Below are positions 9,000-16,893 of a stretch of 64,000 bases of DNA, in pieces. Source of the DNA: Mycobacterium sp. 1245111.1 (GTDB taxonomy: Bacteria > Actinomycetota > Actinomycetes > Mycobacteriales > Mycobacteriaceae); NCBI RefSeq assembly GCF_001673405.1, contig NZ_LZLV01000145.1:25452-89451 (forward strand), written 5' to 3'. Numbering within the stretch: the stretch's first letter is position 1; each line of letters opens with the position of its first letter. The position numbers and the translations under genes are program-made. The notes beneath the pieces were generated by a model that made no database searches, had not been told where the DNA came from, and saw nothing but the letters and a program-made list of their open reading frames with translations.

Positions 9000-9940
9000 C
9001 CGAACTCCGCACAGCGGTAGCGGCGTTCGCGACGGAGCATCTCGACAGCGCCGACCGCTGGTGCGTCGCGCTGTCAGGAGGCCCGGACTCGTTGGCGCTC
9101 ACCGCGATTGCCGCGTCGCTGCGGCCCACCAGCGCGTTGATCGTCGACCACGGTCTGCAGCCGGACTCGGCAGCGGTGGCCGCGACCGCGCAACGGCAAG
9201 CCGAGCACGTGGGATGCGTTGACACGCAAGTGCTTTGCGTGCGGGTGGGCGGCGAAGGAGGTCCGGAGGCGGCGGCGCGTCACGCCCGCTACCGCGCGTT
9301 GGCCGATGCGCGTCACGACCGGCCGGTGCTGCTGGCCCACACCCTCGACGATCAGGCGGAAACGGTGTTGCTCGGGTTGGGCCGTGGCTCGGGTGCGAGG
9401 TCGATCGCCGGCATGCAGCCCTACGACCCACCCTGGTGCCGGCCGCTGCTGGGCATTCGACGCGCGACGACGCATGCCGCGTGCGCGGACCTGGGCCTGC
9501 AGGCGTGGCACGACCCGCACAACTCCGATCAGCGATTCACCCGCAGCCGGCTGCGCCATGAAGTGCTGCCGTTGCTGGAGGAGGTGCTCGGCGGGGGCGT
9601 GGCCGAGGCACTGGCGCGTACCGCGACCGCGCTTCGCGGCGATACCGGGCTGATCGACTCGCTGATCGACCAGGCGATGAGTACCGCGGGCACCTCCGAC
9701 GGGCTCGACACCGCGGTGTTGACGGCGCTACCCGACCCGGTCCGGCGCGGCGTCATCCGTCGCTGGTTGCTTGCCGGTGGCGCGATCGGGTTGACCGACA
9801 AGCAGATCCGTGGCGTCGACCGGCTGGTCACCGCCTGGCGCGGCCAGGGTGGGGTGGCGGTCGGCTCGACCCTGCGCAATCAACGGTTGGTTGCGGGCCG
9901 CCGCGGCGGGGTGTTGACGCTGCACCGGGAGCCGGTCTAG
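8978..9940 (+). CDS. tilS: tRNA(Ile)-lysidine synthetase
   Basis: A 320-residue N-type ATP pyrophosphatase that converts C34 of the CAU-anticodon isoleucine tRNA to lysidine, so that it reads AUA codons. The PP-loop is SGGPDS (about residues 33-38). VDHGLQ, and AHTLDDQAETVL with the conserved His and Asp residues, follow as expected, as does RSRLRHEVLP. The C-terminal tRNA-binding domains are short, as in mycobacterial enzymes. The ATG at 8978 lies inside the end of the upstream gene (22 bp overlap), indicating coupling. Historic name mesJ (Rv3625c). Confidence 0.95.
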   Translation: MDRSGAVAELRTAVAAFATEHLDSADRWCVALSGGPDSLALTAIAASLRPTSALIVDHGLQPDSAAVAATAQRQAEHVGCVDTQVLCVRVGGEGGPEAAARHARYRALADARHDRPVLLAHTLDDQAETVLLGLGRGSGARSIAGMQPYDPPWCRPLLGIRRATTHAACADLGLQAWHDPHNSDQRFTRSRLRHEVLPLLEEVLGGGVAEALARTATALRGDTGLIDSLIDQAMSTAGTSDGLDTAVLTALPDPVRRGVIRRWLLAGGAIGLTDKQIRGVDRLVTAWRGQGGVAVGSTLRNQRLVAGRRGGVLTLHREPV

Positions 9941-9951
9941 TTCTCGGCCCG

Positions 9952-10554
9952 ATGGCATGGCACGCTGTGCTCGTGGCAGCGGAATCGCCGGAGCTGTATC
10001 CGGGGGATATCAAGTCGGTGCTGCTGCGCGAGGACGAGATCCAGACGCGCATCGCCGAGCTGGGTGCTCAGATCGGCGCCGAGTACCGCGACCGGGCCGG
10101 CGTCGACGGTCGCGACCTGTTGCTGGTCACCGTGCTCAAGGGCGCGGTCATGTTCGTCACCGATCTGGCCCGCGCGATCCCACTGCCGACCCAGTTCGAG
10201 TTCATGGCGGTCAGCTCGTACGGATCGTCCACGTCGTCGTCGGGCGTGGTGCGGATTCTCAAGGACCTCGACCGCGACATCAACGACCGCGACGTGTTGA
10301 TCGTCGAAGACGTGGTCGACTCCGGGCTGACGCTGTCGTGGTTGTTGCGTAACCTGGCCACCCGCCGTCCGCACTCGCTGCGGGTGTGCACGCTGCTGCG
10401 CAAACCAGACGCGCTGCGGGCCAACACCGATATCACCTACGTGGGCTTCGACATCCCCAACGAGTTCGTGGTCGGCTACGGCCTGGACTACGACGAGCGT
10501 TACCGCGATCTGCCCTACATCGGGACTCTGGATCCGCGGATCTATCAGGACTGA
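9952..10554 (+). CDS. hpt: Hypoxanthine-guanine phosphoribosyltransferase
   Basis: A 200-residue type I phosphoribosyltransferase that salvages hypoxanthine and guanine to IMP and GMP using PRPP. The PRPP-binding loop is VLIVEDVVDSGLTL (about residues 116-129). LKGAVMFVTDL near residue 64 is the pyrophosphate loop. The SYGSSTSSSG hood region and the C-terminal VGYGLDYDE base-binding block are also present. The start is ambiguous between the ATG at 9952 and a GTG at 9973; neither has a clear ribosome site. It lies 11 bp after tilS. The stop sits in a short hairpin shared with the convergent gene. Confidence 0.95.
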   Translation: MAWHAVLVAAESPELYPGDIKSVLLREDEIQTRIAELGAQIGAEYRDRAGVDGRDLLLVTVLKGAVMFVTDLARAIPLPTQFEFMAVSSYGSSTSSSGVVRILKDLDRDINDRDVLIVEDVVDSGLTLSWLLRNLATRRPHSLRVCTLLRKPDALRANTDITYVGFDIPNEFVVGYGLDYDERYRDLPYIGTLDPRIYQD

Positions 10555-10568
10555 CCGAACGTCAGTCC
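10548..10568. terminator. Hairpin spanning both stops of a convergent gene pair
   Basis: GGACTGAC pairs perfectly with GTCAGTCC around a 5-nt loop. The hpt stop (10552-10554) is in the left arm and the stop of the minus-strand gene (10562-10564) is in the right arm. There is no T-tract on either side, so it is at best a weak or factor-assisted bidirectional terminator. Confidence 0.4.
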
Positions 10569-11521
10569 GGGAAGGGCTGCAGCGCGACGTCGAAGGCGCG
10601 TCGGTCGCCTCCCACCTCGAGGACTCCACGCCTAACCGGGTGGAAGTCATCCCGTGACTTGCCACGGTCGATGGCGAGCGAGATGTCGGCGACCGAGCTG
10701 TTGACCACCTCGTGGCGGTGACCTCCGGGGTCGGAGTACTCCCAGCCGACGGTTGCCGCGAGGGAGACCTCGGCCCTTACGCGCACCGAGACGCCGGCAC
10801 CGGCGAGCCCGATGGTCGCGCCGTGGTCGGCCAAGGTGACGGATGTGCCCCGGGCCAGCAGCCCGCCGAGCCGGTGGCGGGTGCCGTCGAGTTCGAGGGC
10901 ACCGAAGGCGGTCCACGGCGCGAGTGCCGGGCCGACCCGAACGCGGCCGAGCACCGCATCGAGCCAGCCCGCGCCGTCGTCGCCGAAACCGCATGCCCGC
11001 AACCAAATCCACCGCGCCGCGTGCTCGGTGCCCCAGTTGTGGCCGAGCATTCCGGTCCACCCGGTCAGGTCGACGGGTGTGCCGTCGAGGACCAGGGTTC
11101 CCTCGAAGTCGAGGTCGGGCACCGGCGACGTCGCCTTGGTGCGCGGAAGGGGGGCCCGGTAGAGGAACGCGGAATGCAGGTGTTCCAGAGCGCGGGTCCG
11201 GGGAGCGAAGGCCAGATCCCATCGAGCCGAGAGCGAATCGGACTCGACCGACCCACGGGTGCCCGACGGCCCCTGGGAGGCCGGCCCGCAGCTCAGACCG
11301 TGACCGCTCGGGCTGGCCGGGAGGTCGTTGAGCTTGGTCGCGCGAACTCCGGCCGGGCTGAACCAGGTGACCCAGAGGGCGCCGGTCGCGTCCTTCCCGG
11401 GGCGTTTCTGAACGGTGGTCCGGACCCAGAGGGCTTCCGGCTCGGTGGGGTGGACGAGCGCGCAGTAGACGCTCTCGTAGTGCGGTCGTGCCTTGGCAAC
11501 GTCAGGGAAACGGACCTTCAT
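10562..11521 (-). CDS. Conserved hypothetical, possibly lipocalin-like (AttH/CrtC type)
   Basis: A 319-residue protein with no signal peptide or membrane helix. It is rich in beta-strand-like segments, with a striking WTGMLGHNWGTEHAARWIWL block near the middle and several Trp/Gly turns. This recalls the two-lobed lipocalin-like AttH/hydroxyneurosporene-synthase (CrtC) fold, but the match is by impression only. Start is the ATG at 11521. The frame remains open to 12175, but that part is a shadow of lpqG. It lies 8 bp downstream of lpqG in the same direction, suggesting co-transcription. Function unknown. Confidence 0.65.
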   Translation of the reverse strand: MKVRFPDVAKARPHYESVYCALVHPTEPEALWVRTTVQKRPGKDATGALWVTWFSPAGVRATKLNDLPASPSGHGLSCGPASQGPSGTRGSVESDSLSARWDLAFAPRTRALEHLHSAFLYRAPLPRTKATSPVPDLDFEGTLVLDGTPVDLTGWTGMLGHNWGTEHAARWIWLRACGFGDDGAGWLDAVLGRVRVGPALAPWTAFGALELDGTRHRLGGLLARGTSVTLADHGATIGLAGAGVSVRVRAEVSLAATVGWEYSDPGGHRHEVVNSSVADISLAIDRGKSRDDFHPVRRGVLEVGGDRRAFDVALQPFPD

Positions 11522-11529
11522 GACCGCTG

Positions 11530-12252
11530 CTAACGCAATTCCCACACCGCGGTGACCGAGAAGCTCACGGTCTGCTGACCGGGTTCGAGGGGAACCATCG
11601 ACGGCATAGCCCCACCCCGCACGGGTGGCGCCGGCGGAGCTGCGCCTCCGGACGACTCGGAAATCGAGATGATCTTGCCCAGCCCAAGCCCGGACAGCTG
11701 GGCGTATTGCGCCGCGCGGTCCTTGGCGTCCTGGAAGGCGCGCGAGCGGGCGTCCTTGACCAGCTGCGAATCGTCGGCGATCGAGTAGGTGACCGAGTTG
11801 ATCCGGGTCGCGGAGCCACCGGTGCCGACGACGAGGGCAAGCACCCGCGATGCCGTGTCGGCGGGGTGGATCTTGATCCGGATGGAATTGGCGGCGCGAT
11901 AGCCGGTGATGGTTTCGCCCGTCGGGTCGTGTTGTGGCTGCAGGCTGACATCGGTGGTGCTGATGTCCTTGCGGTCGATTCCCGCGTCGGCCACGGCCGC
12001 GATGACGGCCTGCTGACGGTCGTTGGTCTGGTTCATCGCCGCGGTCACGTCCGGCGCGAGGAACTCGATGCTGACGTCGGCGGTGAGCGTGTCGGGTACG
12101 CCCTGCACGTGACCGGAGCCGACGACGGTCACCTGACGCGGATTGGCGCCCACTTTCTCCGCATCGTGATCGCACGCCGACACGACGACGAGCGTGAGCC
12201 CCAACGCGAGCGCGATACGCAATGGCAGTCTGGCACTTCTGCGGGCAGGCAT
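11530..12252 (-). CDS. lpqG: SIMPL-domain (DUF541) lipoprotein LpqG
   Basis: A 240-residue lipoprotein equal in length to H37Rv LpqG (Rv3623) as recalled. The signal peptide ends in the lipobox VSAC (Cys about residue 27). The mature part is one SIMPL/DUF541 domain: VTVVGSGHVQGVPDTLTADV at its start, ISTTDVSLQP in the middle, and the ARSRAFQDAKDRAAQYAQLSG helix. Such proteins are periplasmic and oligomeric with no known catalysis. A TAGGGT -10 box six nt before the ATG suggests a leaderless message. It precedes the unknown 319-residue gene by 8 bp. Confidence 0.9.
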   Translation of the reverse strand: MPARRSARLPLRIALALGLTLVVVSACDHDAEKVGANPRQVTVVGSGHVQGVPDTLTADVSIEFLAPDVTAAMNQTNDRQQAVIAAVADAGIDRKDISTTDVSLQPQHDPTGETITGYRAANSIRIKIHPADTASRVLALVVGTGGSATRINSVTYSIADDSQLVKDARSRAFQDAKDRAAQYAQLSGLGLGKIISISESSGGAAPPAPPVRGGAMPSMVPLEPGQQTVSFSVTAVWELR

Positions 12253-12258
12253 GCTGGC

Positions 12259-12264
12259 ACCCTA
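12259..12264 (-). promoter_or_regulatory. -10 box of lpqG, leaderless arrangement
   Basis: TAGGGT on the minus strand is followed by six nt and then the lpqG ATG, with no ribosome site between. This is the usual geometry of leaderless mycobacterial transcripts. Confidence 0.5.
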
Positions 12265-12541
12265 GCCGTTTTGCGGTCGATTATGGTTGCGCGCCTGTGC
12301 TATTCAACCGCTTCGTTGTTTGGCTCTGCTTCGTCCGTCGCGGGGAACAGGTCGACTCCGCCGGCTTACGGCCGCCTCCAACGGGTCGCGGGGGTGGTTG
12401 CGGCACGGTCACAACCGGGTACCGATCCAGCGCATCACTGGCCCCAATGCTCACTGCAGTCACTATCGTCACAGTTTCGAATCCCTACACGTCCGCTGTT
12501 GACGGCCAACAGGTAGTCCAGGCATCCCTCGGAGGTTTGAG
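12265..12541. other. Divergent intergenic region lpqG / DUF4185 gene
   Basis: About 280 bp between divergent genes, with GC lower than the flanks. It must hold the promoters of both. Apart from the lpqG -10 box and a GGAGG ribosome site for the plus-strand gene (12531-12535), I see no repeat or small gene. Confidence 0.5.
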
Positions 12542-14023
12542 GTGTGGGCATTTGCCCGGCTCGCGCCGGCGCCGATGGCGTTGGCGGCCACCATGGGACT
12601 CATCGCGTCGGTCGTCATGGCCCCTCCGGCGGCAGCCGACCCGTGTTCTCCAGCGGCTTCGGCGGCGGCAACGAACAATGGTCGGGCGCTGCCCGGGGCG
12701 GCGACGCCCCCGCCAGAACACATGCCGACAGGCCGCATGCCGCGCGGCGCGCAGACCCAGGCAATGCCGCCCGGGCTTGGCCCGCTTCCGGCCGCGGCCT
12801 CAGACTCGGCGGCGCCGGGCGCTCTGAACTTCGCGCCGATGCAACAACAAGGCGCGGTGCTGCCGCCGCCCGCGCCGGGGCTTCCCGGTCCGGCGGGCCA
12901 ACAGGTGCCGAACCCCATGGGCCTCACGACCGGAGCTCCTGCCGCGGCCGTCGCGGCCCCGACAACAACCATCGTCAGCTGGATTGACGGGCCCAACAGC
13001 CCGAACAACACCTACGCACGCTTCGCCATCTCGGGCGCCGATCTCGGGATCATGTGGGACAACGGCCAGACCGGGGCGAACGACCAGGTGCTCATCGCAT
13101 TTGGCGACACGTTCGGCAATTGCAGCGTCGCCGGCCAGCAATGGCGGAGCAACACCTTGTTTCGTAGCGCGGACCACAACCTGGCCGACGGAGTGTCGGT
13201 GCCCGACCCCGCGTTCGGCAACGTGTACGCCGGCTCACCCGTACTGTCAGCGACGCCCCCGGGATCGAACTTCTCAAGACAGATCATCGCCAGTCTCAAT
13301 CTCGCCCCAACCGAGGTGACCATCATCCCAACCGCTGGAATATCGGTGGGGACAACGCAATACGTCAATTTTATGTCGGTCAGGCAGTGGGGTAATCCGG
13401 GCCAGTGGACCACGAACTTCTCGGCAATCGCGGTTTCCACCGACAACGGCGAAACTTGGACCGCCGGCCGTGAAACCGTCCGCCCTAGCTTCTTTTTCAG
13501 CGTGCCAAGCGTCTGGTTCAACTGGGGCAATCAGAATTTTCAGCAGGGGGCCTTCGTCCGACGTGACGGTTACCTGTACTCATTCGGCACGCCGTCGGGA
13601 CGCTCGGGCTCGGCGTACGTGTCGCGGGTTCCCGAGAATGCTGTGCTGGACCTCAGTCAGTACCAATACTGGAGCCAACCGTGGTGGAATTTCTTCGGAA
13701 CGGGATCGTGGGTCACAAACAGTCCCTGGGCTGCCACGCCGGTCATTTCGGCTCCGGTGAGCGAGATGTCCGTCCAGTACAACGATTACCTCAACAAATA
13801 CATCGTGCTCTACACCGACGGCTCGAATAGCGTGGTGATGCGAACATCGGACAATCCGCAGGGGCCGTGGAGCACAGCGCAGACCCTTGTGACCTCAACA
13901 CAACTTCCTGGCGGCATCTATGCCCCGTTCATCCATCCCTGGTCGACCGGCCGCGACCTGTATTTCAATCTCTCGCTGTGGTCCACCTACAGCGTAATGT
14001 TGATGCACACCACGCTGCCCTAG
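12542..14023 (+). CDS. Secreted DUF4185-domain protein, possible endo-D-arabinanase
   Basis: A 493-residue exported protein. Residues 1-33 are a signal peptide ending in AAADP. About 100 residues of Pro/Ala/Gln-rich linker follow, then a DUF4185 domain from about 140 to the end. The domain shows the beta-propeller-like pattern with repeated aromatic/Gly turns (FGDTFGNCS, WTAGRETVRP, WSQPWWNFFGTGSW, YAPFIHPW). Mycobacterial DUF4185 proteins have been assigned to glycoside hydrolase family 183 as endo-D-arabinanases, so cleavage of arabinogalactan or lipoarabinomannan is a reasonable hypothesis; others are uncharacterised. The GTG start has GGAGG 6 nt upstream. It is followed closely by another secreted protein. 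Confidence 0.85.
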   Translation: MWAFARLAPAPMALAATMGLIASVVMAPPAAADPCSPAASAAATNNGRALPGAATPPPEHMPTGRMPRGAQTQAMPPGLGPLPAAASDSAAPGALNFAPMQQQGAVLPPPAPGLPGPAGQQVPNPMGLTTGAPAAAVAAPTTTIVSWIDGPNSPNNTYARFAISGADLGIMWDNGQTGANDQVLIAFGDTFGNCSVAGQQWRSNTLFRSADHNLADGVSVPDPAFGNVYAGSPVLSATPPGSNFSRQIIASLNLAPTEVTIIPTAGISVGTTQYVNFMSVRQWGNPGQWTTNFSAIAVSTDNGETWTAGRETVRPSFFFSVPSVWFNWGNQNFQQGAFVRRDGYLYSFGTPSGRSGSAYVSRVPENAVLDLSQYQYWSQPWWNFFGTGSWVTNSPWAATPVISAPVSEMSVQYNDYLNKYIVLYTDGSNSVVMRTSDNPQGPWSTAQTLVTSTQLPGGIYAPFIHPWSTGRDLYFNLSLWSTYSVMLMHTTLP

Positions 14024-14069
14024 CCGCTTTTCGAAGGCTAAGCCAATCATCAGACACACCGCGCCGATA

Positions 14070-14552
14070 GTGCTGACGACGCTGGCACAAGCCTTCGCGG
14101 TGCTTCTCGCACCGGCGGCGGCGCATGCGAATCCCGGTGTACCGCAACCAGACACACCCTGTTCGTCCACTCTCGCAAATGTGATGACTCGGCCTCCGGA
14201 CCAGCAAATGACCCTGGTGTGCCAGCAGCAGGCAAACGAGGACTACCGGTGGACGATCGTCACCTCCGACTACCCGAGCAGTGATCGTTGGTTGACCTAT
14301 GGACCCGAAATGACACTGCGCGGCGAGGGAACTCGCAACTACGACCTGCGGTCGGGCGACTGGATCGCCCTCCCACAAGACCCTGATAGCCAGTGCATCG
14401 AGGAGCAGATCACAGTGGTCGGTCCAGGAGTCGTAAGTTCGCCCCGAGTAAAGGCCGGGGAAGCAGGCCAACAGCTCTCGTTTCGGGTGTTACCGAATCT
14501 CTTCTCGATAACGATGAAGGGTTATTGCCTGTGGAGCAAGGTGGGACCCTGA
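14070..14552 (+). CDS. Small exported protein with four cysteines, unknown function, start uncertain
   Basis: About 160 residues from the GTG at 14070. A hydrophobic signal core ends at AAAHA, then a mature domain with four cysteines, probably two disulfides, and Trp/Tyr-rich strands. I do not recognise the family. The start is odd: the GTG leaves a signal peptide without a basic N-region, while the in-frame sequence just upstream (KPIIRHTAPIV) would supply one but has no ATG, GTG or TTG before the in-frame stop at 14001. Either the GTG is used, a rare ATC/ATA start is used, or the 5' end is damaged. It is 46 bp after the DUF4185 gene. Confidence 0.65.
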   Translation: MLTTLAQAFAVLLAPAAAHANPGVPQPDTPCSSTLANVMTRPPDQQMTLVCQQQANEDYRWTIVTSDYPSSDRWLTYGPEMTLRGEGTRNYDLRSGDWIALPQDPDSQCIEEQITVVGPGVVSSPRVKAGEAGQQLSFRVLPNLFSITMKGYCLWSKVGP

Positions 14553-14570
14553 TCCCCTTCGCCTCGTTTC

Positions 14571-16019
14571 CTAGTCGCGCGGGACGGCCGTAGTGGCGCC
14601 GTCGGCGTTGAGGGCGCTGTGCCTGCGGCCCCACGACAGGTAGAAGATCACCGCCACCGCGACCCAGCCGCTGAACGCGACCCAGGTGTACCAGTGCAGG
14701 CTGAACAGGATGTAGGCGCACGCGGCGATCGACAGGATCGGCGTCACCGGGTAGCCGGGCACCTTGAAGCCGCGAGGCAGGTCGGGTTCCTGGATTCGCA
14801 ACACGATCACGCCGCCCGACACCACGATGAACGCTGTCAGCGTCCCGATCGACACGATCTCGGCCAGCCGGTCCAGCGGCACCAGCGCCGCCAGCACCGC
14901 GACGACCAACGCCACGATCAGCGTGTTGCGCACCGGCGTCATCGTGCGGGGATGCACCTTGGCGAACGCGGCCGGCAGCAATCCGTCGCGGCCCATGGTG
15001 AACAGGATCCGGGTCTGCCCGTACAGCGTCACCAACGTGACGGAGAAGATCGAAATCACTGCTCCCGCAGCCACGATGGTGCTGCCCACGGTATTGCCGG
15101 TGATGTGGTCCAGGATCACCGCGAGCACCGCCTCCTCGCCTTTGAAGTCCTGCCACCGCTGGGCGCCGACCGCGGCCACAGACACCAGGATATGGATGGC
15201 GGTGACGATGACCAGAGCGGCGATGATTGCCCGCGGCATGGTGCGTTGCGGGTCTTTGACCTCGTCGCCAGCGGTGGACACCGCGTCAAGGCCGATGTAG
15301 GCGAAAAAGATCGTGCCCGAGGCGAGGCTGATGCCGGAGAGGCCGAACGGCGCCAGGTCCCTGAAATTGCCGGCGTGGAACGCGGTGAACGCGATCGCCG
15401 AGAAGAGCACCAGCACACCGATCTTGATCATTACCATGACCGAGTTGACTCTGGCGGACGTGCTGGCGCCGCGGATCAACAACAGCGTGCACAGCGCCAC
15501 CAGAGCTATCGCCGGCAGGTTGATCACACCATGGTCGGGGTCCCACGGCGCTGCCGAAATCGATTGTGGTAGAACAAATCCGAAGACGTTCGCGAGCAAC
15601 TTGTTCAGGTACTGGCTCCAGCCGACGGCCACCGCGGCGGTCGAAACGCCGTATTCCAGCAGCAGGCAGGCCGCGACGCCGATCGCAGCGAATTCGCCGA
15701 GCGTCGCGTAGGCGTACGAGTAGGCCGATCCCGAAACCGGCACCGCCGAAGCCAGTTCGGCGTAACAGATCGCGGCCAGGCCCGCCGCGATGCCGGCGAT
15801 GATGAACGAGATCACCACCGCCGGCCCGGCCTGCGGCACCGATTGTGACAGCACGATGAAGATGCCCGACCCGACGGTCTCGCCGACACCGAACATGGTC
15901 AGCAGGAAGACGCCGAGGGTGCGTTGCAGCTGATCGGTGGCGCCCGGCGCGACCGGTGCACCGCGTACCGGCTGGCGGCGCAACATCTGCTGTCGCAGGC
16001 GGAGGGCGGGCGTGGGCAT
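14571..16019 (-). CDS. APC-family amino-acid permease
   Basis: A 482-residue transporter with twelve or more hydrophobic segments, of the cationic-amino-acid-type branch of the amino acid-polyamine-organocation superfamily. The first helix carries the substrate-backbone-binding GVGETVGSGIFIV. SAYSYAYATLGEFAAIGVAA (helix 3), FFAYIGLDAVSTAGDEVKDPQRTMPRAI (helix 6 and loop 6-7) and YGQTRILFTMGRDGLLP (helix 8) are hallmark blocks. It probably imports an amino acid by proton symport; substrate is not determinable. Start is the ATG at 16019. The gene is monocistronic and convergent with the small exported protein. Confidence 0.92.
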   Translation of the reverse strand: MPTPALRLRQQMLRRQPVRGAPVAPGATDQLQRTLGVFLLTMFGVGETVGSGIFIVLSQSVPQAGPAVVISFIIAGIAAGLAAICYAELASAVPVSGSAYSYAYATLGEFAAIGVAACLLLEYGVSTAAVAVGWSQYLNKLLANVFGFVLPQSISAAPWDPDHGVINLPAIALVALCTLLLIRGASTSARVNSVMVMIKIGVLVLFSAIAFTAFHAGNFRDLAPFGLSGISLASGTIFFAYIGLDAVSTAGDEVKDPQRTMPRAIIAALVIVTAIHILVSVAAVGAQRWQDFKGEEAVLAVILDHITGNTVGSTIVAAGAVISIFSVTLVTLYGQTRILFTMGRDGLLPAAFAKVHPRTMTPVRNTLIVALVVAVLAALVPLDRLAEIVSIGTLTAFIVVSGGVIVLRIQEPDLPRGFKVPGYPVTPILSIAACAYILFSLHWYTWVAFSGWVAVAVIFYLSWGRRHSALNADGATTAVPRD

Positions 16020-16575
16020 CGCGCCTCCTCGGTAGCATCCGTGGTCGCCACGCCGGGACGGTCGACTGCATGGGCCTACAGCTGGTCAGCTCGAACCAAG
16101 ATATACCAGTGCAACGGTTTGCGGCGGATGCGACGCAACGGATGGCGCGACGCCGCTGATAGGGCGTCACGCTAGAGAGCCTCGTGCTCCGATGAATGAT
16201 TGTGGAGCACAACACTATTCACTTACCGGTCAGCGAATTTGACTCTCTCCCAACGTTATCTGCGCAAGCAATCCGCGGGGCCACGCGGTCAGCGCGCGAC
16301 TTTCGGCGCAAAAGATGCGTCGAGCAAAGCCTACCTTGTAGGGTGGCAACCATCTGGAAGTTCATACTGACTTCTAATCATGTTGAACTCCAATGGTTTT
16401 CATGCCAGATCCCTATCTTCCAGTTCAATCCCTCAGCTAAATGAATAGTCATCGTCTCGACGGTGAACAGGCTTTGTGGGGGCTGTGTTTGCGTGGCTTG
16501 ACTGCCTTAACGTGTCGCATGATCCGCTTCGGCCGCGACGACGCTGGCTGAAGCTGTTGGGTACAAGCATTTTTC
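16020..16575. other. Long AT-richer intergenic region upstream of the PE/PPE pair
   Basis: About 560 bp without a convincing gene. GC falls clearly below the surroundings between about 16190 and 16460. An imperfect inverted repeat (16350-16366 with 16381-16396; cores TGG-AGTTCA and TGAACT-CCA) lies in the middle. An 82-codon open frame at 16196-16444 has mycobacteria-atypical codon use and no ribosome site, so I do not call it. Promoters of the permease and of the PE gene must lie here. Confidence 0.5.
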
Positions 16576-16584
16576 GGAGGAACC

Positions 16585-16884
16585 GTGTCGAACGTCATCG
16601 CGCAGCCCGAAGTCCTTGCCGCGGCTGCGGGCAAATTGCGCACCATCAACGAGGCCCTCAAGGCCGGGAATGCGGCCGCGGCCGCTCCAACGGTCGGAAT
16701 CGTGCCGGCCGCGGGAGACCTGGTGTCGGCCCTGACCGCCGCGCAGTTCGCCTCGCACGCACAGCTCTACCAAACGGTCAGCGCCCACGCCGCCGCCGTC
16801 CAGGAATTCATGGCGAACGTGCTCGGTGCCAGCTCCGCCTCGTACGCGGCCACCGAGGCCGCCAACGCCGCAACGGTCGGATAG
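16585..16884 (+). CDS. PE family protein (PE32-like)
   Basis: A 99-residue PE-only protein, the length of H37Rv PE32. It has the PE pattern of two amphipathic helices, with a helix break near PTVGIVPAAGDLVS and the YxxxE secretion signal near the end (YAATE). The GTG start has a CGGAGG ribosome site. PE proteins pair with a PPE partner and leave through a type VII (ESX) system; the PPE gene follows after 9 bp. The N-terminal motif here is SNVIAQPEVL. Function of the pair is unknown. Confidence 0.93.
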   Translation: MSNVIAQPEVLAAAAGKLRTINEALKAGNAAAAAPTVGIVPAAGDLVSALTAAQFASHAQLYQTVSAHAAAVQEFMANVLGASSASYAATEAANAATVG

Positions 16885-16893
16885 GTCGCCGAC

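Noticed and set aside
11530..12175. N-terminal extension of the 319-residue gene up to 12175
   Set aside because: It lies in another frame of lpqG, is Arg/Ser-rich junk, and the ATG at 11521 begins a normal protein 8 bp after lpqG.
16196..16444. 82-codon plus-strand frame upstream of the PE gene
   Set aside because: No ribosome site, atypical codon use, no signal or domain. The AT-richer region simply has fewer constraints.
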